Source: Elmis aenea (lineage: Eukaryota; Arthropoda; Insecta; Coleoptera; Elmidae). Taken from it: a stretch of 64,000 nt of DNA. Under the pieces are notes generated by a model. The model saw only the letters and a program-made list of their open reading frames with translations. It had not been told where the DNA came from and searched no databases. Positions 11,190 through 20,650 of this stretch are shown here, piece by piece. Location: positions 17,690,159-17,754,158 of the forward strand of contig OX393580.1 in assembly GCA_947652605.1 (NCBI GenBank), in the 5' to 3' direction. The position numbers and the translations under genes are program-made. The first letter of the stretch is position 1; each line of letters opens with the position of its first letter.

Positions 11190-11724
11190 TTAACCCTAGG
11201 AGGTTCAAGGATTTTTTGGCGCTAACTGGTACAACTAGGTCTGCGCAGACCTATATGGGATTTGTATGGGAATGCATAGGCAGGTGTCCTAAAAGTGTTT
11301 GTAAATGTGTTTCGACGGTATATACTGGGTGAAGCGCGTGCGGCCTCGGTACGGTAACAAGTGCTCATCAATAGTTATCTGGGCACCCGGAACATATAGA
11401 CGCTCCAAGTTCTTCATGAGCACGTTCTACATACACGTTTTACACACATACAAGTCAAAACCGGTTTTAATTGCCTGCCCCACCATTCATACCATTCATA
11501 GGTCTGCACAGACCTGCTTGTACCGTATGAACCATTTCGTTTGTAAACACGAATAAAACCGAACACAAACACATAAGCGGTCTGATTTTGTGCTCATTGT
11601 GTTCGCCATAGCCGCTTCTAGGAAGTAATGGACGGATTCGTCTCTAACACGCAAAACAAAAAAGTTATACACACGTTTACAAGCAAAAGGTCTGCACAGA
11701 CCTGGTTGAACCTCCTAGGGTTAA
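11190..11724. mobile_element. piggyBac-type MITE with GGTCTG palindromes
   Basis: TTAA at 11190-11193 and 11721-11724. Ends ccctaggaggttcaa and ttgaacctcctaggg are perfect inverted repeats. The palindrome aggtctgcgcagacct (or aggtctgcacagacct) occurs three times (about 11238, 11500, 11688), a likely subterminal protein-binding repeat. No coding capacity. Inserted in the left half of the MITE at 10945. Confidence 0.88.
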
Positions 11725-12619
11725 AAAGGGAAAAAATAAGAAATTTAAATAGGTCATAGCCAACTATAACTTCTATTTGAAAAAAGTTGAGTTTGTGTCC
11801 TAACTTTATAACGACGAGTGTAAAAAAAAATGTGTATCTACCTACTTTCAAAATCTACATAAAAATATCTAAAAATAATTTTTATAAACTTTTTGATATT
11901 TAAAACAATAAGGGAGATATGCCATATTATAAATGTAACAAAAAAACAGTTTTTCTTACATAACTAAAAAAAACGGATATGATAGAATATTTTTAAAAAC
12001 GGTTCTGAGTTTGTCCTAAAAAATTGCACGATTTTGGTAATTTAACCGTTTCTCTATCTTGAGATCTTGACTATTAAGCGAGACACCTAGGGTAAAACCC
12101 CCAAACGTTGGCACTTCACCAATGGTTGGCACTTCCTTTATATTTTCCTCTATATATAAAAAAGTAAGTTAATTCAGCTGTTAGGAATATTTTTTATGAA
12201 ATCTGACAACATCGAAGTGCATCCTCGAACCATTACGCATGCCTTTGTTTCAAAGATGGCTGAATTATGCGGTTAAATGTGTGACGTCTTCTTCATAAAA
12301 GTAAGTTTTTATCAATTTTCATAGTAGTAGGCTATAGAAACAAGTTGGGTTACTGGCTAGTTTTGTAGTAGTATTATTTGCAAGTTTTTAGTAATAGTAT
12401 TTTATGATTTTCTGTTGATAATTCTTGTACAAAACATAAGATTGGTTAACTTTTTAATAAAAAAACAGCGGTGCCAACATTTGGTATAGCAATATAGGCT
12501 CCCGCTAAATATTGGCACCCGGTGCCAACATTTGGGTAAGATAATTTTTGAATTTCGCCAAACATTGGCACATCTATCAAAGTTAGGAATAGGCTCCAGG
12601 GTGATGTGTTTTTTTCCAA

Positions 12620-12992
12620 ATGCCCAAGATTAAGAAAGATAAAAAATATGTGAAGAAATATTCTGAACAGATTCTTCAAAGTGCTCTGAATGAAGTCAAG
12701 TCTGGCATACCTAAGAAAACAGTTTCAAAAAAATACGGAATACCAAGGTCAACTCTCCAGTTTAGGTTGGGGTCAAAGTTCACAAAACCCGAATTCGGAA
12801 GGCATACTTATCTCACGAAAGAAGAGAAAAATACACGTTGAGTATATCCTGGAAAGTCATAAGAAAGGCTTTCCACGAAGAAAAATCGACATTCAGTGTT
12901 CAGTCAAGGCTTTCTTAGATGCAAACCAAAGGCCAAACCCATTTAATAACAACATACTAGGAAATCATTGGTATAACATAACTAAAAACTGA
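12620..12992 (+). pseudogene. pogo transposase N-terminal HTH region
   Basis: From the ATG at 12620 the protein starts with a Lys-rich run and a psq/CENPB-type helix-turn-helix: A-L-N-E-V-K-S-G-I-P-K-K-T-V-S..Y-G-I-P-R-S-T-L. A frameshift near 12830 moves the reading to a second frame, which continues with the expected second DNA-binding segment, G-F-P-R-R-K..V-K..N-P-F..G..W-Y. In the family these two HTH units bind the subterminal repeats. The sequence then jumps directly to the C-terminal region at 13009, so about 300-400 residues including the catalytic triad are missing. Inactive. Confidence 0.8.
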
Positions 12993-13008
12993 TATAGCAG
13001 AATATCTC

Positions 13009-14111
13009 TTGCACCCTAAAACACCCGAAATAAAAGGAACATACCAGTCTAGAAGATCTTCTTATGTCGTCACCTCTAAACAGTATAAAAAAGAAATGGA
13101 AGTAAAAGAAAAGGCCAAAGAAAGAAGAAAAGAAGAGAACAGACAAAAGAAATTGATCAAAGAAAACGCTAAGAAAAACATAATTTCAGCGAAAAAAAAC
13201 TCAACTGCAACGAAGAAAAACTCAACTCTATACATGAAAAACCAGAAGAACAGAAACACTTTTGCAGATAAAAATGTTAAAATTGGAACTGATGCTAAAG
13301 AGAGTCCTGAAAGTCAATCTCTGAAGATTGCATTTAACCCTTTCAATACGGTATTTGAAGAATAAGGTTTTCAAATATTTTCGGTAATATTTTGGCTTAA
13401 TAAAGTATAAAAAGAAGCTTTATTGGAAAAACATTTTTTTTTTCAAACAGATTCTCTTGGAGAAGGTGGTACATATATGTACCACTAGGGTTATATGTGG
13501 TTATAGTGTGGTATATATAAGTATCACCAGTGTCTAACAAAACCAAATTCTCTTGTTGTGTTGTGTAAAATACTTCAGTGGGCGCACTTGCAGCGTAAAC
13601 TGTACAATTTGACACTAGGTAGACCTATAAAACTGACTGGTACCTACATATCAGAACCATTCACAATGATAAATTACAGTTCTAGTATTTTACAAACTTT
13701 CGGTGGTACATATATATACCAGCAGTATGGAAAGGGTTAAAAGTTCTAATAAAATTTTCAACAAGATAAATCGCGAAGTAAATCCAGGAGATTCATGTAG
13801 ACGCGAATCTGAATCTGAGAAGAAAGAAAAAGAGCGTCACATAAGAAATCTATTTGAGGATAGTGATTCAGATGAGGACTCAGATATTCCCTTGACAAGT
13901 AGCGTGCATTATTCACCACCAAAAAACAATATTGTCATACGTAGAGGCCTTTGTTTCATTTGTACCCAGACCATCTACCTGACAAATGTGGGGATCGGAT
14001 GTCAAAAATGTCGTAGAACCTATCATGTTCAATGCCTAAAGTAACGCCAAAACTTCAAGGAAAACTTTATATGTCAAACATGCGCATCACGTGGCTCATT
14101 ATTGGGCCTTT
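13009..14111 (+). pseudogene. pogo transposase C-terminal region, split by a MITE
   Basis: 13009-13333 encodes the post-DDE box H-P-K-T-P-E-I-K-G..S-R-R-S-S..V-V-T-S followed by a long Lys/Glu-rich coil. The piggyBac MITE at 13334-13740 interrupts the frame; leaving one TTAA, the frame continues exactly at 13741 with an acidic S-D-S-D-E-D stretch and a PHD-like finger (C-F-I-C near 13956, C-Q-K-C, then H-V-Q-C). A stop at 14042-14044 lies inside the finger; in the same frame the last C-Q-T-C pair follows, ending at 14109-14111. So the decay consists of the DDE deletion, a frameshift, the MITE and this stop. PHD-like fingers are known at the C-terminus of insect pogo-type transposases. Confidence 0.8.
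13334..13740. mobile_element. piggyBac-type MITE inside the pogo ORF
   Basis: TTAA at 13334-13337 and 13737-13740; ends ccctttcaatac and gtatggaaaggg. Several ggtac/gtacc palindromes (ggtacatatatgtacc near 13467, ggtacatatataccag near 13705) lie within. No coding capacity. This is the youngest layer of the nest. Confidence 0.85.
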
Positions 14112-14659
14112 AACACTGCAGTATTATATATTTTTGTTCCTCGGTTAATAAGTATTATTTTATGAAGAATTTTTTTAATTTTTATATATTTTTATAATCT
14201 AGATTTTTCAACAATAAACATTATTTTGAAAGTTATATTTTATTCTATTATACTATGTATCTAAGGTAATCATAAAAACTATATTTTAATAAAACTACCC
14301 TCCCAACCAACCATACCACCCTACATCCCAATGGTTCTAACGAACAGTAAGGGGTGCCAATTACTGGAATAATTCAAGTGCCAATCATTGGTATTAATGT
14401 GCCAATGACTAGAAAATCGGACCAATTTTATAAATTTGAGGAAAAATTAACATAATTGATCTTAAAAAGAAAAAAATGCAACTGTAAAAGTAAGAACTAA
14501 CTTTGCGGAATGTAATAAAAATTCATTTTTGGGCTTTTACATGATAAATTGTTAAATAAACCGTTTTATTTGTCTCTATAGCCTTAAAGTGCCAATGGTT
14601 GGGGGTTTTACCCTATGTAATTCCATCGAATTTGGACCACCCTGTACAATAAATAAAAA

Positions 14660-15175
14660 TCAACTGTAATTTAAAATAAACATTTCTACAAAATATAAAG
14701 GTAATTGCAAAAATTCTGAATATTTGGGAACAAAAGTTGCAAGGTTATACAAGTATATTATACTCTTGTAATTTTTTAAAATTTGGATAGCAGTTAAAAA
14801 TAGTTTTAGGCCGTTTTGAACAAGCTAAAAGTAAAAATGCAATTCGTAGGGTCTCTTAAACATTTCTAGCAAATATAAAATTTTTGGAACAAAATAAAAG
14901 TCAAAATTAAACATTTCTGGAAAAAATAAAGGTGATTGCAAAATTCAAAATTTTTTGGCCGTTTTTGAATAAACAAAAAGAAAAAAATGCAATGCGTAGA
15001 GTGTCTTAAATATTGCTTGAAAATGATTTTAAAAATTTTTAATTTTTGTCAATAATTAATGCAAGGTTCGAACATTTTTCGAAATTTCGTATAGCAGTAA
15101 AAAATAGTTTAGGGCTGTTTTTGAACAAAGTAAATTGCATTGCGTAGGTTGGGTGTCTTATACGATTTTTGACTG
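14660..15175. repeat. Degenerate tandem repeat, about 150-bp units
   Basis: Three diverged units share aacatttct..aaatataaaggt..attgcaaaa and a block ggccgtttttgaa..aaaatgcaatgcgtag. The latter occurs near 14811, 14958 and 15112, spacing 147 and 154 bp. No coding signal. Confidence 0.55.
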
Positions 15176-16399
15176 TTTTAATATTCTTTGAAAATTTTTG
15201 AGTTCCACTTTTTTTCCGTTTGTTTTTGATTATATTTCATTTCTGTTTCCTATTTAAACTATATGTTAAGAAAACTTTTAGCTAAGCATTAAAACTACTT
15301 CATTAATCTTAAAATAATCTCGACCTATTTTATTCGCGTTTAGCATGGAGAAACGCAAGAGATATTCAGAACTTCGCTCATTAAAAATGTTAGATTATCA
15401 AAATAAAGCTACATAAATAAGAGAAAGAGGATAATAAAGTTACTTCACGTAGCTGAATGTTTAATTTGCCGAATTTTACTTTTTTTTAAGTACCTAAATA
15501 AACCTGCCGGAACGTTCTCTCTATTGTTCTGACTTCATAAACATTCAAGCAGATGATGAACTATTAAAAAGTTATGTCCTGGGTTCAGGAATTAAATGAA
15601 GTCGTCAATTTTTGGCAATCAAATGTAGTCTTTGCGTTAAACGAGCCTTGCATTTATGTTTTAATTAAGACAAACAAATAAATTTAAAGACGTTTAAACT
15701 TAATTTAGTTGTGGATTTTCTATGATTCCTAATAAAACTTAAATTTACTTTCAATCCCTTAACTTTAATCATTTTTAAAACACATCTAAAATATTTGCTT
15801 ATTTTGTTGCACAAACCATTATAAATTTATTCCTGAACTCTTTATGTTGAAGTTAGTTTAGCCCTAAATGAATTTAAAACTTTGGTAACTAAGCGAAAGC
15901 AGTTTGTTTTATAAATTAATTTCAGTTTTCCATGATCGATATCATGAATGAAAAACCCTTGTCTAAAATAACAAAGTTTAAAATTTGTAACTCCGACCGA
16001 CGACATTTGCGTCGTTTCAAATTTATTGTGCTGTAACATCGTAGATAAAGTTTATGTATTGTTTTATTAAAAACTCGGTAACGTATTCAAAACTCTCTAG
16101 AAACTTGGAGTCCGTATTGCAGATAATGCATTTAGTTTTGCAACTTTTATACTGACGATAAGCTTACGAAAATTTTATAAGGCTCCGAAACATCTGTATT
16201 TATCATGACATGGCGAATAAAATAGATTTGATGAACACAGAAAACGACTTTGCTTAGTGTAAAACATTTTTTTTGCTTTTTCTGTTTAAACTTAAAAGTA
16301 ATTATAATAAATCCAAGTTTAATACATATTCATCGACCTTTTTTTGGGCTTAATACTCATTTTTTGGTAGAATGTATAAGAAGATATACTGCAGAAATG
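15176..16399. other. No gene seen
   Basis: AT-rich, nothing recognisable on either strand. Confidence 0.5.
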
Positions 16400-17117
16400 A
16401 TCCTGTGAAGTACTGTCTGCAGTTTTCGACACAGGACATAAAATTACCAAAACGCTTCCTAAGCAATACGTAGATTTCTTAACATCATACAGACTCTACA
16501 GAACAAAACAAGAAGATGAACATTCCGACTTGAAGGAGATAAAAGCAGGCGTACCACAGGGGGTAGCGTCCTTGGTCCTGTCTTTTATCTGTTATACACT
16601 AGCGATATACCAGTACCAGAAGAAGTTACTGTAGCCACATTTGCAGACGACACTGTACTACTTGCAGTAGGCAAAGATCAGGAAACATCCACTAGGGAGT
16701 TACAAACAGCCAGTAACGTAATGCTCAACTGGACCAAACAATGGAAAATTAAGCTTAACGAGTCCATCCATGTCAATTTTACAAACAAAAGAATAACAGA
16801 TCTACTGCTAGTTAATATAAATTGGGCTATAGTGCCATATAAAAATCAAGCGAAATATCTTGGCATGACCCTTGACGCAAAATTGCGATGGAAAGAACAT
16901 ACTTAAAAGAAAAAAACCAAACTTAATCTAAAATATAGACAGTACTTTTGGCTTCTTGGAAAATATTCCAAATTATCATTATATAATAAGATTCTAATAT
17001 ACAAGCAGGTCCTGAAACCGGTGTAACTTTAGGGCGGGTATTCAACTTTGGAATTGCACCAAAGACAGCAATATTACATCTATCCAGACTTTCCAAAACA
17101 AATTGCTACGTAATATG

Positions 17118-18273
17118 TAGGGATTGTAATACCGGTAAACCGGTTTACCGGTTTACCGGTAAATCGCAAAAAATGCTCTTCAAATTTTACCGGTAATTTT
17201 CCAGTTTTTTACCGGTAATTCCGGTAATTTTACAATATCTTTTTAATCATGATAAAAATCTAAATCAAATAATCGAAAAAAAATTTACGTATTTTCAAAG
17301 AGAAAAAAAGGGGAAATCATACAAATGGCATATGATTGTTTACTCACTACACGACTAGGGATTGTATTAAATCGCAAAAAATGCTTTTCAAATTTAACCG
17401 GTAATTTGCCAGTTTGTTACCGGTAATTCCGGTAATTTTCAATATCTTTCTATTCATGATAAAAATCTAAATCAAATAATAGAAAAAAAATTGAAGTATT
17501 TTCAAAGAGAAAAAATAAGGGGAAAGCATACAAATGGCATATGATTGTTTGATTGTTTACTCACTACTCGACCAACAAGTGTAGTAGAATCTTAAAAGCT
17601 TTTTCCGCGGCTGGATTATTTTGTACAAAAATTAGGTCGCAATTAGGAGACGATAGTTAAGATAAATTATATTTTCTACGTGGTTATTTTTTAAGAAAAG
17701 TTTAAAATAAAAAATATTGTTAATAGTTTGACATCATAGGTATATTATGTTAAATCATTTTATATTTTATGTCCAGAATAGTTTTATTTTCATGTGTTTT
17801 TTGTAATGCTGGATTATATTTTTTGTAATATTTTTATTTTATATATTATATATTGTCATTTTATATTGTGTCATATTAATATTACATAAAAATATATTAG
17901 ATTCGTTAATGGCTGTTAACTAATATATTGTATGAAACTAATTGGGATAGTTTAGGCTCTCTCTATCTCAATCAGTTCCATAATAAATAAATGTATATAA
18001 ATATATTTATTTTTAATATGGTTTTCGGAGTTTATCCGGGTAATATTTAAATTGGCTCGACGTTTCGGCAAGCTCTCACTGTAGGGGAGACGCGGATAAA
18101 CTCCGAAAACTACATTAAAAATGTTAGTAACCGCAAAAAATCTAAAAAAAAACAATATAATATAAATATATATAATAATATGATTTACCGGTAAATTACC
18201 GGTAAACCGGTTTTGATTGACAGTTTTACCGAATTACCGGTAATTCAAAAAGTCGGTAAATTTACAATCCCTA
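17118..18273. mobile_element. hAT element rich in ACCGGTAA motifs
   Basis: Perfect 8-bp target duplication gtaatatg (17110-17117 and 18274-18281); ends tagggattgtaa and ttacaatcccta are perfect inverted repeats. The accggtaa motif is repeated at both ends. The left end is duplicated in tandem: 17118-17351 and about 17352-17575 share tagggattgta, aatcgcaaaaaatgct, and the caaatggcatatgattgttt block. No intact transposase. It splits the Jockey-like copy. Confidence 0.9.
17995..18125. repeat. Inverted repeat with cgacgtttcggc block
   Basis: Arms ggttttcggagtttatccg (18018) and cggataaactccgaaaac (18094) flank a loop with cgacgtttcggcaagctctc. Such cgtttcggc blocks recur in arthropod repeats and Penelope-like element ends; I cannot assign it further. 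It lies inside the hAT element. Confidence 0.45.
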
Positions 18274-18630
18274 GTAATATGGTAAACGCTCTATGGTACG
18301 TCCGCAACTTTGATTTTCATCGAGATCTTGGTATGCCAATGGTTAAGGAAGTTATTAAAAGGTTTGCTGGTAAACACGAAGCCAGACTCCACCATCATGA
18401 GAATGTGAGAAGCTCTTCAACTGCTGGACAACCAACATCTTGTCCGAAGATTGAAGAGTACCAAGCCCTTTAAACTCGTGTAGTGTGTTTTGTATAAAAA
18501 GCAGAGCATTGTGCGCGAGTGAGAGTGCATGCAATATAGTCAGAATAATCTAGAAGACATCAATGGATGGACTGTAGTTGTTAAGTATTTAGTTTTAAGA
18601 TTTATTGGAAAACAATTGATGGTTGACCTA

Positions 18631-20212
18631 TTAGACCAGTATTAACAACTCAAAATCCATAGGTGTTAAAAAAAAATGCATTTACTTAGCTTTGTTAATG
18701 TCTTAAAGTACCTTACCTTAGATGACTTATTGTAGAATAATAGAATTCATACCTGGAATAAAAAAAAGTTTTAGTAAATTGTTTTATCATCCAGCAACTA
18801 ATAAAACCAAATTTTTCATACTTTTGATACTGCAATAATACAATAAAGGCAAAAAATCGCAGAGAATCGCCCTACATCTAAACAAGAGGTTTTAAAATTT
18901 GAGCTTTTGAACCCAACCACAATGGGGATTTTTTTATGTAGTAAAATCTACTACAGTGCCTTTTCTTTATAACCAAAGTCTTGATGTTAAAGTATGGAAG
19001 TAGCAATAATTAAACCAACGCAAAATTTAATAAAAATACAACAGTTTAATGTTTTTAACCTGAATATACAGGAAAACTAAAAAGGGTTTAATATGTTATG
19101 GATTTATTTCTGGGGCAACATTTTTGTTGTTTGGATATGATTGTGTGGTGTTCTGCTTTAAACTATAACAAAAAATTGCAATATTTTCATGTAAAAAAGG
19201 GAAGCTACACACAAATAACTTTGATTCTAAAAAGGCGCATGAAATTTTAAGTCAATATTTTTGAATTAAATTAATTTTGCGTAATCTAAAATGTCATACA
19301 TTAAAATTGTACACTTTCATGTTCATTTTATAACCGATCGGTTTAAACTCTACCAGTTTAATTAAATTTCATAGATAAAGAAAGTCTATTAAGGGTTGAA
19401 AGTTGAATAAATTCATGCAATTAGTAAAATAAATGCCAGAAATTCAAATCCACCTCGTGTCAATGAAAACATTTAGAAATTGCAACGCCAACGAAACTCG
19501 TAGCAGCTACAGAATTTGTAATAACCAATTTAATTAACTTTTAAATCTTTTACAGACTGGGGTTTCTATTTTATAATAATATCAGCGCTGATGTAACTTG
19601 TTTAAAAATGTTTGATGTGAAATTTGCCTAAATATTCAAAGTTGTCCTGTATGTTAAGTAATTTATGATCACAAACCGCAGTTTTGACTTCCCACTTTTA
19701 TTTTCATGCATGTGTTGTGGTCACATCGACTGAATACGTATGGTTAAACCAACTTTTATTTCGTTTTTTTGTTAACAATTTATCAACTATAATCCAGTTG
19801 TAAATTCCGAAGCAGAAGTAAGTACTCCGGGATTTATTTTGACAGAGTTTATTCACTAGGGCGAAGTCGCTTTACACAAAACTTTTGCAATACGTTTGCC
19901 TAGATCAAAAACCCATTACGTAAACATTAAGTTAATTTAATAAGTTTTCAGATACCTCAAAGATAAATAGGTTAAAGTTTGTACTGAACTTCGGATGTAT
20001 CGCCCCTGTCGAAAATAGTTCGATACTCAAACGAATACGAAGAGAGATATTGGTGGTATTTCAATCCTAAAGCATCTTGGTGTACTTTATTACAAAACAC
20101 TTTCAACTTTACGGGTTGAGAAAACTCTGAACCCTTTAATATCGACCGTGTTAAGCAAATTTCTGTCTATAAAAATAGGTGGCCATTACAATGTAATAGC
20201 CAAATATCGCAG
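18631..20212. other. No gene seen
   Basis: Long AT-rich stretch without recognisable coding or repeat structure. Confidence 0.5.
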
Positions 20213-20650
20213 GGATAGGGAGTTGGAGTCGAAGTCGGAGCTTTTTTGAGGAGTCAAGAGTCGGAAAAGTACCGACTCCCGTTTTTTTTTTGATTTAGTT
20301 TTTTTTTTCGAGGATGAGATCAGAATGAAAAATTTTAAACTAAAACATAATAACGATTTCAATCGATTTTTTTTTAACGGAAACGGGTACGATTAAAATA
20401 ACGCAAACTAGTATTAAATGTAAACGTCCAAATTTTATCTGCAAAAAATACGACTAGATAAGGTTTATAGACAGCGCAAGAATACAAAACGCATGATTAG
20501 TGTGATGTACAGCAGGGTAGAAAACCAAATCTTACCCCGTGTTGACATTCGAAAGTGTTCGAAAGCCTATAGTGCCTTTATTTTGAAGTTTTTAAGGTCA
20601 GGAGATGTACAGGGTGGTCCAAATTCAATGGGATTACATGGTTATCTCGC

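Larger units (their letters stand above)
12090..14613 (+). mobile_element. pogo-superfamily element, internally deleted
   Basis: TA duplications at 12088-12089 and 14614-14615. Ends gggtaaaacccccaaa..ttggcact and agtgccaatggttgggggttttaccc. The motif gtgccaa..ttgg is repeated several times at each end (12110-12145, 12471-12565, 14346-14405), probably transposase-binding sites. It carries a transposase with an N-terminal HTH and a C-terminal PHD-like finger but without the DDE core, and is itself interrupted by a piggyBac MITE (13334-13740). Confidence 0.85.
10945..14644. mobile_element. Tc1/mariner-type long-TIR MITE with nested insertions
   Basis: TA flanks (10943-10944, 14645-14646) and ends cagggtggtccaaattc and gaatttggaccaccctg. 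The left arm (10945-11100) matches the reverse complement of about 11930-12087, so this was a palindromic MITE of about 640 bp. It now contains a piggyBac MITE (11190-11724) and a pogo element (12090-14613), which cut off the last 29 bp of the right end. A truncated relative lies at 20610-23620. Confidence 0.85.
16400..18473 (+). pseudogene. Jockey-like reverse transcriptase, broken
   Basis: The frames encode A-G-V-P-Q-G (16555), a one-base frameshift, then L-G-P..Y-L-L-Y-T-S-D-I-P and the catalytic A-T-F-A-D-D-T-V-L-L box near 16640. The thumb follows at 16721-16906 (Y-L-G-M-T-L-D..W-K-E-H). A stop after W-K-E-H-T and further stops follow to 17117. After the hAT insertion the C-terminal tail resumes in one frame to 18473, with W-Y-V-R-N..H-R-D-L, a motif shared with 60666-60962. 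The enzyme copied element RNA at the target site; this copy is dead and lacks the endonuclease end. Confidence 0.85.
16400..18630 (+). mobile_element. 5'-truncated Jockey-like retrotransposon split by hAT
   Basis: Reverse-transcriptase sequence runs from 16400 to 17117, is cut by the hAT element at 17118-18273, and resumes at 18274 through the C-terminus and 3' UTR. The 3' UTR shares the gtgtttt..gcagagca block with 640-868 and 1555-1800, which defines the family in this window. Confidence 0.85.

Noticed and set aside
13062..13259. Minus-strand Phe-rich frame
   Set aside because: Shadow of the Lys-rich pogo coil on the other strand.
18018..18112. Possible hammerhead-like motif of Penelope-type ends
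   Set aside because: The cgaaacg-like part is there, but I could not place the ctgatga core and stems, so I list it only as an inverted repeat.
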